This document shows positions 1-8,730 of a DNA stretch of 64,000 nt, in pieces. The notes under the pieces are model-generated. The model was not told the DNA's origin. It saw nothing but the letters and a program-made list of their open reading frames with translations, and ran no database searches. The stretch comes from Nonomuraea thailandensis (GTDB lineage: Bacteria; Actinomycetota; Actinomycetes; Streptosporangiales; Streptosporangiaceae): positions 790,442 through 854,441 of the forward strand of contig NZ_JAMZEB010000001.1 of the NCBI RefSeq assembly GCF_024172165.1. The letters are read 5' to 3'. Positions within the stretch are counted from its first letter, which is position 1, and each line of letters opens with the position of its first letter. A program made the translations under genes and the position numbers.

Positions 1-470
1 TCGACAGCGAGCGGATCGCCGCGATGGGCGGCTCGTTCGGCGGCTACATGGCCAACTGGCTGGCCGGCCACACCGACCGCTACAAGGCCATCGTCACGCA
101 CGCCTCGCTGTGGAACCTCGACCAGTTCGCCGGCACCACCGACGCCGCGATGTACTGGCAGCGCGAGTTCGGCCTGCCCGGCGGCGAGCGCTACTCGCTG
201 CTGTCGCCGCACAACGCCCTCGACAAGATCACCACTCCGATGCTCGTCATCCACGGCGACAAGGACTACCGGGTGCCCATCGGCGAGGCGCTGCGGCTGT
301 GGTGGGACCTGCGGCGCACCGAGGTGGACGCGAAGTTCCTGTACTTCCCCGACGAGAACCACTGGATCCTCAAGCCCGGCAACATCGTCGCCTGGTACGA
401 GACCGTCCTGGCCTTCCTCGGTCAGCACGTGCTCGGCCAGGAGTGGAAGCGCCCGGACTCGGTGGCGTGA
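1..470 (+). CDS. S9-type (prolyl oligopeptidase family) serine peptidase, C-terminal part
   Basis: The reading frame is open from the first bases of the window (codon phase from base 3) and ends in TGA at 468-470, so the 5' part of the gene lies outside. The visible 156 residues form the end of an alpha/beta-hydrolase catalytic domain. GGSFGGY is the nucleophile elbow carrying the catalytic Ser, the Asp lies in the HGDKDYRVP segment, and the catalytic His is in ENHWI near the C terminus. Order and spacing match S9 acylaminoacyl-peptidase/dipeptidyl-peptidase-like enzymes, which cleave short peptides. The N-terminal beta-propeller expected for the family cannot be seen here. The family assignment is firm; the substrate is not predictable. 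Confidence 0.88.
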   Translation, partial: DSERIAAMGGSFGGYMANWLAGHTDRYKAIVTHASLWNLDQFAGTTDAAMYWQREFGLPGGERYSLLSPHNALDKITTPMLVIHGDKDYRVPIGEALRLWWDLRRTEVDAKFLYFPDENHWILKPGNIVAWYETVLAFLGQHVLGQEWKRPDSVA

Positions 471-550
471 TGACGGACTTCCTGAGGCTGGTCCGGGCGA
501 TCGTGAGGGCCTGCTTGCCTTAGAGATCACCGAGCCGGTACGACCGGAGG

Positions 551-1015
551 TCAGACCTTCTGCGATAAGCGGCCAGGCGCGACCACGGCTTGGATCTCGG
601 TTGGGTCGTCCACACGACCGCAGTGGTCGCACACCGTCCGCTGGGCGACGCCGGTGCCGCACACCGCGTGGGTGTACAGGACGGGCGGCTCCCCGTCGGT
701 CGCCCACTGGTCGCCCCATTCGGAAAGCGCGACCAGCGCGGGCGCGAGCGCGCGCCCCTTCTCGGTCGGCAGGTACTCGTACAGCTCGGGTTGCTCGGAA
801 TACCTGTGGCGCCGCATGAGCTCCGCCTCGACGAGGCCGTCGAGCCGAGCTTTGAGGATGTTGGTCGCGATGCCCAGTTTGTGCTGGAAGTCGCTATAGC
901 GGGTGGCACCATCGAAAAGAGCGTCGCGAATGATCAGCAGGCTCCAGCGTTCGCCGACCACCTCGAGAGTGCGGGCGATCGAGCACTCCTGTGAGTCATA
1001 GGTCTTCCCGAGCAT
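551..1015 (-). CDS. HxlR family winged-helix transcriptional regulator
   Basis: A 154-residue protein with the typical HxlR opening: an early Cys (QECSIARTLEVVGERWSLLI) followed by a winged helix with the conserved GATRYSDFQHKLGIATNIL region. HxlR proteins are DNA-binding dimers, often sensing electrophiles or oxidants through the N-terminal Cys. The C terminus adds a small Cys-rich segment (VCGTGVAQRTVCDHCGRV) with CxxC spacing that could bind zinc or act in redox sensing (inference). The ATG at 1015 is the only good start. Just upstream lies a pair of palindromic sites (1037-1083), so autoregulation is likely. The gene lies downstream of the DUF899 gene on the same strand but is separated from it by about 180 bp. 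Confidence 0.9.
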   Translation of the reverse strand: MLGKTYDSQECSIARTLEVVGERWSLLIIRDALFDGATRYSDFQHKLGIATNILKARLDGLVEAELMRRHRYSEQPELYEYLPTEKGRALAPALVALSEWGDQWATDGEPPVLYTHAVCGTGVAQRTVCDHCGRVDDPTEIQAVVAPGRLSQKV

Positions 1016-1036
1016 GTACTCACTTTACCGTGAATG

Positions 1037-1083
1037 CTTGCATCATGAAAGTATATGAATGGCGTAACTTGCATATGCAAGTT
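1037..1083 (-). promoter_or_regulatory. Tandem palindromic operator, probable HxlR binding region
   Basis: AACTTGCATATGCAAGTT at 1066-1083 is a perfect 18-bp palindrome. A weaker copy, CTTGCATCATGAAAG, lies at 1037-1051, with centres about 30.5 bp apart (three helical turns). Both sit just upstream of the HxlR gene starting at 1015. The weak copy recurs exactly, in the other orientation, at 37872-37886 beside another palindrome. Binding by the adjacent HxlR protein is inferred. Confidence 0.7.
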
Positions 1084-1198
1084 TGTGCTCGGCGCCGGGA
1101 ACGAGCGGCTCGACTCCCTAGCACCAGCACGGCGCCACCGTGGCGCGGGCGAACACTTACTCGAGACCATCAGCCCGGCGACACCCGAGCAGACGGGA

Positions 1199-2017
1199 TC
1201 AGTGACAAGCGGTGGCCGGCCCTTCGGGGTTGTCGCGTAGGCCAGTGCCGAGGTCGTCGGAGCGTCCGGCGTCCACGCGCGACCACTGGGCGATGGGGCG
1301 CCCGTCGAAGCGGGTGACGTGGTCGGAGGCGCCGGCCCCCCACTGCTGCGGCCAGCCGGGGGGCGAGTCCTCCCACGGCTCCTGACGTCCGAACACGGTG
1401 AGGTCCATGAGCGTGTAGTTGTAATCAACCGCCTCCACGCCACGGCGGGTCGTCCAGTAGGTTTCGAAGACGCGGTCGCCATCCCGTACGTAACACACAA
1501 GGTGCATCAAGCCGATCTGACGCCCGACTAGAAGCTCACCCAGGGAGGGCTGAGCCGAATACCACGGCATGTCCCACCCCATGAAGTCGTGATACCGGCT
1601 GCTCTCGTCGTAGGGCCCCTGGCAGAAGACCGCGTAGGTGATGTCGCGGGAGTGAAGGTAGGACGACTCCGTGACCTGGGTGTTGTTCCAGGTGCAGCCT
1701 TCGCACTGCTCGGCCGCGGGCCGACCGGGATGCCACATGAAGTAGTAGGCGATGAGCTGCCGGCGCCCCTCGAACGCCTCGAGCAGGCTGAGCGGCCCTT
1801 TGGGCCCGATCAGGACAAGGCCGGCGTCGACCTCGACCATGGGCAGGCGGCGCCGGGCCGCGGCGATCGCGTCGCTCTCCCGGGTATGCGCCTTCTCCCG
1901 AGCCCGCAGCTCGTCCAGTTCGGCCTGGAATGTAGCCCGGTCGACTGCCGCAGGCAGGCTCGCACCGCTGATGGCCCCGGCCGCCGCGGCGCCGAGGCTT
2001 GTGGACGTATCCTTCAT
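1199..2017 (-). CDS. DUF899 family (thioredoxin-like fold) protein
   Basis: A 272-residue protein recognisable as DUF899 by the segments LRAREKAHTRESDAIAAARR, LPMVEVD, IAYYFMWHPG, QCEGCTWNNTQV and the W-rich C terminus with FGRQEPWEDSPPGWPQ. DUF899 proteins have a thioredoxin-like fold; the C-x-x-C in QCEGCTW is the obvious redox candidate. The biochemical role is not established. It is transcribed divergently from the HxlR gene at 2101, sharing an 83-bp intergenic region with two AACCGGTT sites, so that regulator is the likely controller. The N-terminal 20 residues are Ala-rich and poorly conserved in type, so a slightly later start is possible. Confidence 0.88.
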   Translation of the reverse strand: MKDTSTSLGAAAAGAISGASLPAAVDRATFQAELDELRAREKAHTRESDAIAAARRRLPMVEVDAGLVLIGPKGPLSLLEAFEGRRQLIAYYFMWHPGRPAAEQCEGCTWNNTQVTESSYLHSRDITYAVFCQGPYDESSRYHDFMGWDMPWYSAQPSLGELLVGRQIGLMHLVCYVRDGDRVFETYWTTRRGVEAVDYNYTLMDLTVFGRQEPWEDSPPGWPQQWGAGASDHVTRFDGRPIAQWSRVDAGRSDDLGTGLRDNPEGPATACH

Positions 2018-2041
2018 GACTGCCTCCTGCTGTCATTTCGC

Positions 2042-2086
2042 AACCGGTTTCAATCTAGGAATAATGGTTCTCAAAGGCAACCGGTT
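2042..2086. promoter_or_regulatory. Paired AACCGGTT sites in the divergent promoter region
   Basis: AACCGGTT, a perfect 8-bp palindrome, occurs at 2042-2049 and again at 2079-2086, 37 bp apart, in similar contexts (CAACCGGTTT and CAACCGGTTC). They lie between the divergent DUF899 and HxlR genes. They probably bind the HxlR regulator encoded at 2101; this is inferred from position only. Confidence 0.55.
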
Positions 2087-2100
2087 CGGAGGCGGGTACG

Positions 2101-2610
2101 GTGTCGAAGGACATGCGGTCAGGATGCCCCATCAGTCTGTCGCTGGAGATCTTCGGTGACCGCTGGACCCTGCTCATCCTGCGCGACATCATCTTCAGCG
2201 GCGTCCGCCACTTCCGTGAGTTGCTCAACGGCTCCGAACGGATCTCCTCCAACATCCTCGCCGGCCGGCTCACCATGCTTCTGGAACGGGGGTTCCTTAC
2301 CCGGTCCCACGACCCCGCCCACCGGCAGAAGGTCGTCTACAGCCTGACCGAGCAGGCCATTCAACTGGTGCCCGTCTTCGCCCAGATCACCGTCTGGGGG
2401 ATCCAGCACCTGCCGGTGGATCAAGAGTCCGCCGCCCGTGGAGAGGTGCTCGCGGGCGGCCTCCCGGTCTGGGAGACCTTCATGGACGAACTTCGCGAAA
2501 CCCACCTCGGGCCGCAAGCCCGCCGACGACCGGCACCTGACGCCCCCACCGTCACTGCACAGATGCAGGCCGCCTGCGCGCTCGCACGCGACCACGCCGG
2601 GAGTTCCTGA
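2101..2610 (+). CDS. HxlR family transcriptional regulator
   Basis: A 169-residue winged-helix protein. GCPISLSLEIFGDRWTLLILRDIIFSGVRHF is the classic HxlR core with the N-terminal Cys, followed by the recognition region around NGSERISSNILAGRL and the wing. It starts at a GTG at 2101; the ATG at 2064 is in a different frame. It is divergent from the DUF899 gene, an arrangement common for HxlR regulators and their targets. The C-terminal 30 residues are low-complexity Ala/Pro/Arg. It differs in sequence from the HxlR protein at 551-1015 and has a different nearby palindrome, so the two probably have different targets. Confidence 0.9.
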   Translation: MSKDMRSGCPISLSLEIFGDRWTLLILRDIIFSGVRHFRELLNGSERISSNILAGRLTMLLERGFLTRSHDPAHRQKVVYSLTEQAIQLVPVFAQITVWGIQHLPVDQESAARGEVLAGGLPVWETFMDELRETHLGPQARRRPAPDAPTVTAQMQAACALARDHAGSS

Positions 2611-3170
2611 CTCACGACAGCGCTGCGAGGACGGCATCCGCGACGCCTTCTCCGCGCGGCACCAGAAGCCGGCGAAACGGTCGCACTCCTGCCACGACCC
2701 CACAGCAAGGTCGCCCGGCCCACCATCGTCGATCGGCGGCGCGCGCCATCCCGTGCGGCCACTGACCCCACTCACCCGCGGTCCAACTTCGCGCCCTCTT
2801 CCGACTGCCGAGGATGTGCCCGCCGGAGCACCCACGCCGACAGCCTCGAACTAGTTGCGGGCTTCAACTGCTTGCTATAGAGAACTGATTGTAAAATGCA
2901 AGTTGGCCCGGATCGGTCGTGGAGTTCCTGGACTGGGGTGCGGTCGTGACAACGGAACTGGCCAGACACGCTGCCAGGTTCGAGAACGTCAAGACGGACG
3001 GCTTCGGCTACTACGCCCAGCAGTCCATCCGCCCCCAGCAGGCATACGCTCGTTCACCCGCCTGCTGAGATGACCGGCAGGCTGCCTCGCGAGGTTGCCG
3101 GACACCATCGCCACCAGATGGAAGTGGACGCCTCAGCAACCGCAACCTTCAAGCCTCAGAGGTGGGCACC
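2611..3170 (+). other. Intergenic region with one small unassigned ORF
   Basis: About 560 bp without a recognisable gene. A 49-codon reading frame runs from a GTG at 2919 to TGA at 3066-3068 and has protein-like composition (for example RHAARFENVKTDGFGYYAQQ), but I do not recognise it; it may be a remnant. Directly after it lies the leader of the ROK gene, with AGAGGTGG at 3158-3165. No terminator hairpin stood out. Confidence 0.4.
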
Positions 3171-4364
3171 ATGCAGCAGGGCACGAACCTGCCGAAGGTC
3201 GGGACCTACAACCGGGCCGTGGTCCTGGAGGCGATCCAGGCCTCGGACGGCATCAGCCGTGTGCGGATCGCCGCCATGACCGGTCTGACCGCCCAGACCG
3301 TGTCCGTCATCGTGCGCAAGCTGCTGAAGGAGGGACTGGTCGTCGAGGACGGGTCCGCGCCGTCGAGTGGTGGCAAGCCACCCACCATCTTGCGGGCATC
3401 GGCCGGGGCCGGATACGCGGTGGGCGTGCACTTCGATCAGCAGGAACTGTCAGGGGTGCTAACAGATCTGGCGGGACGGCTGGTCGCCCGGCTGCACCAG
3501 CCGGTACGGCCTGGAGCCAGGCCCGAGACCGTGATCCGGCAGCTCGCCAGGGCGGTCCGCCGGATCCTGCGTGAGGCCGGGGTTCCGGACACCAAGGTAC
3601 TGGGCGTCGGGCTGGCCTGCCCCCGGCCGCTGGACGCTGACGGCGTAATGGTGTCGCCGCCCCGGCTACCAGGGTGGGGCCGGGTGCCGATCAAGGAGCT
3701 GCTGCAGGAGCACTCCCGTTTCCCAGTGACCGTGGACAACGAGGCCACGGCGGCCGCGATCGGCGAGCGGTGGGCCGGCATCGCGCGCTCCACGCCCAGC
3801 TTCGCCTACCTCTACCTCGGGACGGGCATCAGTGGCGGGCTCTTCCTGGACGACCAGGTCTACCGGGGCAGGTCGCTGAACGCCGCCGAGTTCGGGCACA
3901 TCACGGTGGAGCCCGGCGGGCCCGAGTGCTACTGCGGCAACCGGGGTTGCGTGGAGACCGTGTGCTGCCCAAGCGCCATCGAGGCGGCCATGCGGGCCGC
4001 CGGGGCCGACGGCCGCTCCGATCACGCAGCCATCTGCGCGGCGGCCGCAGCCGGGGAGCCGCTGGCGCGGCGGGTGATCGAGCGGGCCGCGGAACGGCTG
4101 GCCGACGCCGCCGTGAGTTTGGTGAACATGCTGGACATCGACCTGCTCGTGCTCGGCGGTCCCGCGCTCAGGGAGGTCGGGGGGATCTACCGTCAGGCGA
4201 TCGAGCGGGCCGTATCGGGCAGGTCGCTGGCCAGGAGGCTGCACGCGGTCCGGGTGGAGACCTCGCCGATCGCGGCCGACGCCGCGGCCATCGGTGCGGC
4301 CTCGCTGGTCTTTCACACCACGTACGCGCCTCGTCTGGGCGCGTTGCTCAGCGACCGGATGTGA
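3171..4364 (+). CDS. ROK family transcriptional regulator
   Basis: About 397 residues: an N-terminal winged helix (ISRVRIAAMTGLTAQTVSVIVRKLL) followed by an ROK sugar-kinase-like domain. The ROK zinc site is visible in EFGHITVEPGG followed by CYCGNRGCVE (His plus three Cys), and TVDNEATAAAIGE and YLYLGTGISGG match the glycan/ATP-binding core. ROK regulators usually repress carbohydrate uptake or catabolism genes and respond to a sugar or sugar phosphate. The ATG at 3171 is preferred over an in-frame GTG at 3162 because AGAGGTGG lies at proper distance before it. No sugar transport or hydrolase genes adjoin it, so its target is unknown here. Confidence 0.88.
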   Translation: MQQGTNLPKVGTYNRAVVLEAIQASDGISRVRIAAMTGLTAQTVSVIVRKLLKEGLVVEDGSAPSSGGKPPTILRASAGAGYAVGVHFDQQELSGVLTDLAGRLVARLHQPVRPGARPETVIRQLARAVRRILREAGVPDTKVLGVGLACPRPLDADGVMVSPPRLPGWGRVPIKELLQEHSRFPVTVDNEATAAAIGERWAGIARSTPSFAYLYLGTGISGGLFLDDQVYRGRSLNAAEFGHITVEPGGPECYCGNRGCVETVCCPSAIEAAMRAAGADGRSDHAAICAAAAAGEPLARRVIERAAERLADAAVSLVNMLDIDLLVLGGPALREVGGIYRQAIERAVSGRSLARRLHAVRVETSPIAADAAAIGAASLVFHTTYAPRLGALLSDRM

Positions 4365-4806
4365 GGCCGACCGGCTTCGATGGGTGGCCGCCCCTGCCTC
4401 CGCTGTCCGCAATCATTCGCACATTGGCATTTTTCCCGTAGAGGTCATCGCATGGCGTCGAGTAACGTATTTTCGTCCCACAATGGCGGCCATACCGCAT
4501 GTGGTCATTGTCCGGTAAACTCACAGCAAGTAAGCGCTCCGGGCGCGGAACGGAAATTTTTGCGCGGTCTCTGCGACATATCCGCGACTCTCTCCTCGCC
4601 GGGGAATTCCTGGGTACGGGGTAGGCGAGCTACTCCCGCGCTGACCGACCGGTATGTGCCACGAGTATCTCGGTGACCAAGCCACCACCTGAGGGGCGGT
4701 TCCTATACATGCCCCGCTATTTGTCTTGCTTGCCGTTTGTCCGGAATATCGTTAATCCCAGGCATGGTCGCTCTCTTTCCGCCCAGACTCGTCACAAGGA
4801 AGGTTC
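4365..4806. other. Intergenic region upstream of the secreted protease
   Basis: About 440 bp with no convincing gene. It contains locally AT-richer stretches around 4440-4570 and 4700-4760 suited to promoters. A clear ribosome binding site, AAGGAAGG, lies at 4796-4803 just before the ATG at 4807. I see no convincing operator. Confidence 0.5.
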
Positions 4807-6969
4807 ATGGCGCGCAGCCGAATCATCGCACTAGCATGCGCACTTCTCCTCTTACCGTCACTGACCGCGACACCCGCGGCGGCGGCCGAGCCTGCCTCCG
4901 GGCCTCCCCCGAGCGACACCAGGGAGCTGACTCGCAAGGATTTCACCCTGGACGGCAAGCCGGTCCAGGCGGCCTCACCCTACAAGGCCGACAAGCCCGG
5001 CAAGGTCACGGCTAAGGCGGCCGACACGCCGCCGGTCGGCACCGTACGCCAGTGGCTGGGCCTCGACGACTACAACGGCGAGATCTACCGCAAGGACTAC
5101 ACGCTGCGTGCGGTCGGCGACAAGATCGAGATCTGGGTCGCCAACGATCTGGCCTTCCCCGAAGGTGACTGCCGGGCACAGGTGCCGTCGTCGGTGCAGA
5201 TCACCGACGCCCAGGTGGCGGACATGGTCAAGCAGTTCGACACCAACATCTACCCGAAGGAGTCGGCCGCCTTCAGCACGGCGCCGGACCGCGACGGCAC
5301 CCACGCCACCCTCGGCCCGGACGCCAACGGCAACGGCGGCGTCTACACGGGTGCCGGCGACCGGACGGTGACGCTGGTCGACAACGTCCGGGATGCCAAT
5401 TTCTACACCTTCCCGGCCGCTCCCACGTCCATCGCGGGCTTCTTCAACGCGCAGTTCAACTCGTTGTTCGACCGCAACGTGATGACGATCGACGCCTTCG
5501 ACTGGCTGCACCGCACCGGCGCGAACCCGCCGGACGAGCCGACCGGCGACCCGTGCACCTCGCGTGGGGCGCGGCCGTACCTGTACGAGAGCACCTTCGC
5601 GCACGAGTATCAGCACCTGCTCCACTACTACACCGACCCCCTCGAGACCGTCTGGGTGAACGAGGGCCTGTCGGACTTCGCGCAGACCCTCACCGGCTAT
5701 GTCAACGCCAAGGCCCGCGTGGACGAGCCGGGCAACGACAACCACATCTACTGCTGGCAGGGATTCGGCATCGTCCAGACGCCACACAATCCCAACCCGC
5801 GCGACTGCGGCGGCCCGCAGAACTCGCTCAACCTCTGGGGGGAGGGCAACCCGGACGCGCTGCTGGCCGACTACGGCCAGGCGTACGCGTACATGTTGTT
5901 CCTCTACGACCGGTACGGCGCCGCGTTCATGAGCAGGCTGCACCGCGACGGCGACCTGCAGGGACTGGCCAGTCTGAAGGCGGCGCTGGGCGACACCGAC
6001 CTGTACCAGACACTGCACGACTTCCAGACGATGGCGCTGGTGGACCGGCTGCTCGGCGCCGGCGGCACGACCACGGGCGTGCCGCGTGAACGGGTGACCT
6101 CGGCGAGCCTGAACTCGGACCTCAACCTGGACAACCCGACCGCCTACGCCGCCCCCGGCGCGGCGCCGAACGGTGCAGACTTCGTGCCGATCCGCAGGAT
6201 GGGCAGCGACGTGCTGAGCTCCCTGTCGTTCCAGGGGGCCGAGACGCTGCCGTCGCTCCCGCTGGCCTGGACCGTCGTCCCCGACGACCCGGACCGGCAG
6301 GGCAACCCGGTGCTGTGGTCGGGTAACGTGAGCAACCTCAACGTCGCGGCCGTGACCCGGGTGGACGTGCCGGCCGCCGATCCGACGCTGCGCTTCCTGG
6401 CCAAGTACGGCGCCGAGCAGGACTTCGACTACGCCTACGTGATCGTCTCCACGGACGGCGGTCGCACCTACACCGCCATCCCAGGCGACCGGACCGCGAC
6501 CGCGCCGCTCGGCCCCGGCCTCAACGGCACCACGACCGGGTTCGAGCCGCACACCTTCAGCCTGTCCGCCTACGCCGGCCAGGAGATCCTGCTCGGCTTC
6601 CGCTACGTCAGCGACGGCAGCGTCAACGACGGCGGTCTGCTGGTCGACGATGTGACCGTCGGCGGCACGACGGTGAGCGACGGGTCCAGCCTGGAGCCGT
6701 TCGACTCGCCGACGGAGATCCTCCCGACGCCAGTCCACCGCTGGAACGTGCGGCTGGTCGGCATGGACGGAGAGCAGACGACAGTCCACCAGGTCGAGTT
6801 CGGCGGCCGCGATGCGTTCAGCCTCAACGAGCTGCAGCTCGCGCCCTTCAGGAAGTTCCCAACGGTGGTGGCGATCGTCGCCTACGACGAGCCGACCGAG
6901 CAGGTGCAGCAGTACGCACCGTACAAGCTGACCGTCAACGGAGCCGTCCAGCCGGGTGGCGGCGGCTGA
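4807..6969 (+). CDS. Secreted M6-like (immune inhibitor A type) zinc metalloprotease
   Basis: A 720-residue protein. Residues 1-26 form a Sec signal peptide (basic start, hydrophobic core, cut after AAA). The catalytic domain holds HEYQH (H266, E267, H270), an HExxH zinc motif, with E286 in NEGLSDF as third ligand, as in M6/gluzincin-type peptidases. The C-terminal third contains immune-inhibitor-A-like beta-sandwich sequence: DYAYVIVSTDGGRTY, then GQEILLGFRYVSDG and GGLLVDDVTVGG. It is predicted to be exported and to degrade extracellular protein. The start is fixed by a strong AAGGAAGG site. It stands alone between the ROK gene and the SRPBCC operon. The long antisense frame over it is a GC-codon artefact. 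Confidence 0.88.
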   Translation: MARSRIIALACALLLLPSLTATPAAAAEPASGPPPSDTRELTRKDFTLDGKPVQAASPYKADKPGKVTAKAADTPPVGTVRQWLGLDDYNGEIYRKDYTLRAVGDKIEIWVANDLAFPEGDCRAQVPSSVQITDAQVADMVKQFDTNIYPKESAAFSTAPDRDGTHATLGPDANGNGGVYTGAGDRTVTLVDNVRDANFYTFPAAPTSIAGFFNAQFNSLFDRNVMTIDAFDWLHRTGANPPDEPTGDPCTSRGARPYLYESTFAHEYQHLLHYYTDPLETVWVNEGLSDFAQTLTGYVNAKARVDEPGNDNHIYCWQGFGIVQTPHNPNPRDCGGPQNSLNLWGEGNPDALLADYGQAYAYMLFLYDRYGAAFMSRLHRDGDLQGLASLKAALGDTDLYQTLHDFQTMALVDRLLGAGGTTTGVPRERVTSASLNSDLNLDNPTAYAAPGAAPNGADFVPIRRMGSDVLSSLSFQGAETLPSLPLAWTVVPDDPDRQGNPVLWSGNVSNLNVAAVTRVDVPAADPTLRFLAKYGAEQDFDYAYVIVSTDGGRTYTAIPGDRTATAPLGPGLNGTTTGFEPHTFSLSAYAGQEILLGFRYVSDGSVNDGGLLVDDVTVGGTTVSDGSSLEPFDSPTEILPTPVHRWNVRLVGMDGEQTTVHQVEFGGRDAFSLNELQLAPFRKFPTVVAIVAYDEPTEQVQQYAPYKLTVNGAVQPGGGG

Positions 6970-7136
6970 TCTTCGAGACACCAGCCTGACAGAGCGTGGT
7001 GCACACCCGGCGGATCAACGCCAGGAGTGCACCACGTTCGTCTGCGGCGGGAACCGGCCGGGGCGCCCCGCACAACAGCCGCACGTGCGGCTCTTGACGA
7101 CTCTCCCCAGGGTCCACCGCCGTTCGCGCCCTCTCG

Positions 7137-7198
7137 CGCAACCGATGGTTGCGTAACCTCATCGGCCGCACTACGATTCCACGCAACCAAAGGTTGCG
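7137..7198 (+). promoter_or_regulatory. Twin operators CGCAACC-N3-GGTTGCG with embedded promoter
   Basis: Two perfect 7-3-7 inverted repeats, CGCAACCGATGGTTGCG (7137-7153) and CGCAACCAAAGGTTGCG (7182-7198), have centres 45 bp apart. TTGCGT at 7149-7154 and TACGAT at 7172-7177 are 17 bp apart and make a plausible -35/-10, so one operator overlaps -35 and the other lies near the start site. The ArsR protein of the operon is the likely repressor (inference). Confidence 0.75.
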
Positions 7199-7218
7199 CG
7201 TTGAGGAGAGTGACCCGC

Positions 7219-7668
7219 ATGGAGTACGGCACCATCGAACGTGAGATCCATGTCGATGCCTCGCCCGAAGTGGCCTTCGAGGTCGTCAGCCGTCCCGAGC
7301 ACATCGCGCAGTGGTGGACCGATGACGCCGTCCTCGAAGCCACTCCCGGCGCCGTCGGCGAGCTGATCTGGGGTGACAGGGCGCAGGTGGTGCGGATCGT
7401 CGTGGAGAAGACCGAGCCGCCCCGCCTGTTCTCCTTCCGCTGGTGCCACCCCGACGGCGACCTCGAAGACTCCGCCGCCTCCCTGCTGGTCTCCTTCGAG
7501 CTCACCCCCTCGGGCACGGGCACCACGATTCGCCTCACCGAGACCGGATTCCGGGAAATGGGCTGGGAGGCGGCCAAACTGGAGGAGCAGTACCGCGACC
7601 ACAGCACGGGCTGGGACACCTTCGTGCCCCGGCTCGGGGATTACCTCGCGCTGGTGTCCACCCGATGA
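7219..7668 (+). CDS. SRPBCC (AHSA1-like) domain protein
   Basis: A 149-residue START-like fold protein: IHVDASPEVAFEVVSRPEHIAQWW near the start and TETGFREMGWEA near the end are typical of the AHSA1/SRPBCC group, which has a hydrophobic ligand cavity. The ATG at 7219 follows GAGGAG and lies 20 bp after the second operator. An upstream in-frame extension to 7027 crosses the operators and is not credible. Its stop overlaps the start of the ArsR gene in an ATGA, implying translational coupling. ArsR-SRPBCC pairs are widespread in actinobacteria; the ligand is unknown. Confidence 0.88.
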   Translation: MEYGTIEREIHVDASPEVAFEVVSRPEHIAQWWTDDAVLEATPGAVGELIWGDRAQVVRIVVEKTEPPRLFSFRWCHPDGDLEDSAASLLVSFELTPSGTGTTIRLTETGFREMGWEAAKLEEQYRDHSTGWDTFVPRLGDYLALVSTR

Positions 7669-8018
7669 CTACCACGCTCGACGACGATCTATGGTCGGCG
7701 GTCGGGGACCCGATCCGCCGGCGGATGCTCGACCTGCTCCTGGCCGATGGCCAGGCCACCGCCACCAGTCTCAGCCGGCGGTTACCTGTGACCCGGCAGG
7801 CCATCGCCAAACATCTGCATGTGCTCGACCGCGCCGGCTTGGTACACGCATCGCCTGCCGGGCGAGAAAAGAGGTACCGGGTGGACGAAACGCAGCTCGC
7901 CCGCGCCATCGCTCAGCTGTCCTCGGTCGGGGCAGCCTGGGACGCCAGGCTCCGGCGCATCAAGCGGATCGCCGAGGCGATTCAGCGCAGCCAGGACCAG
8001 CACGACACCGGACAGTGA
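7665..8018 (+). CDS. ArsR family winged-helix repressor
   Basis: 117 residues with the compact ArsR winged helix: LWSAVGDPIRRRMLDLLL, then ATATSLSRRLPVTRQAIAKHLHVLDRAGLV as the DNA-reading helix-turn-helix and a Gly-Arg wing. It lacks the Cys metal motif of ArsR/SmtB metal sensors and belongs to the metal-independent subgroup found with SRPBCC proteins. The ATG at 7665 overlaps the preceding stop by four bases. It probably represses the operon through the sites at 7137-7198, with release by an unknown ligand. Confidence 0.88.
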   Translation: MTTTLDDDLWSAVGDPIRRRMLDLLLADGQATATSLSRRLPVTRQAIAKHLHVLDRAGLVHASPAGREKRYRVDETQLARAIAQLSSVGAAWDARLRRIKRIAEAIQRSQDQHDTGQ

Positions 8019-8061
8019 CTTCACACCGAACCCCGCGCCAAGACCGGAAAGAGAAACAGCC

Positions 8062-8505
8062 ATGGTGGACATCCTGCACAGAGTGGGCATCAAAGCGCCG
8101 GTCGCCGAGGTCTACGCGGCCTTGACCACCACCCAGGGGCTCGCCGACTGGTGGACGACCGACACGAACGGCGAAGGCGACGACGTCGGCGGCGTGCTCC
8201 AGTTCCGGTTCGAAGCCGGCGGCTTCGACATGAAGGTCCTCGACCTTCATCCGGGCAAGCGCGTGTTGTGGGAGGTGGTCGAGGGACCCGAAGAGTGGAT
8301 CGGCACGCACGTGATCTGGGACCTCGGTCAGGCCGACAACTACACCATCGTCCTGTTCAAGCACGAAGGCTGGAAGGAGCCGGTGGAGTTCATGCACCAC
8401 TGCAGCACCAAGTGGGGAGTCTTCCTGATGAGCCTGAAGTCGCTGGTCGAAACGGGCAAGGGCGCTCCGGATCCGCACGATGTCAAGATCGATAACTGGA
8501 ACTGA
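8062..8505 (+). CDS. SRPBCC (AHSA1-like) domain protein
   Basis: 147 residues, the second SRPBCC gene of the operon. It opens with HRVGIKAPVAEVYAALTTTQGLADWWT, keeps the WEVVEG beta strand and ends with the long C-terminal helix (STKWGVFLMSLKSLVETGKG). The ATG at 8062 follows a GGAAAGAGA purine stretch. It lies 43 bp after the ArsR stop and is probably cotranscribed. It is only distantly similar to the SRPBCC protein at 7219, so it is not a recent duplicate. Confidence 0.87.
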   Translation: MVDILHRVGIKAPVAEVYAALTTTQGLADWWTTDTNGEGDDVGGVLQFRFEAGGFDMKVLDLHPGKRVLWEVVEGPEEWIGTHVIWDLGQADNYTIVLFKHEGWKEPVEFMHHCSTKWGVFLMSLKSLVETGKGAPDPHDVKIDNWN

Positions 8506-8730
8506 CGTTCCACGCGCTCACGCGCCTGCGGTCACCCGCCGGGCGTGGCTCACCCTCGGGACGAGCGGCCGGAGAACCTGCGACGACTCGATGCGGGACC
8601 TCGTCACCTTGGCCAAGACCGCGACCGACTACTCCCTGCCGCCCCTCGCGCTCGTCCTGTGGCTCGGATGAGCGCGTGCGGCGCCGAGCCGGACACCGCG
8701 TCTACCGGGAAACTGTGGCATCGTTTCTCC

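Noticed and set aside
4975..6981. A 668-codon open frame antisense to the secreted protease
   Set aside because: It is a mirror of GC-rich codon bias over an obvious protease gene; the sequence is low-complexity Val/Arg/Gly and has no domain.
7027..7218. N-terminal extension of the SRPBCC gene
   Set aside because: It would translate both operators and the promoter; the ATG at 7219 has a good ribosome site and matches the family start.
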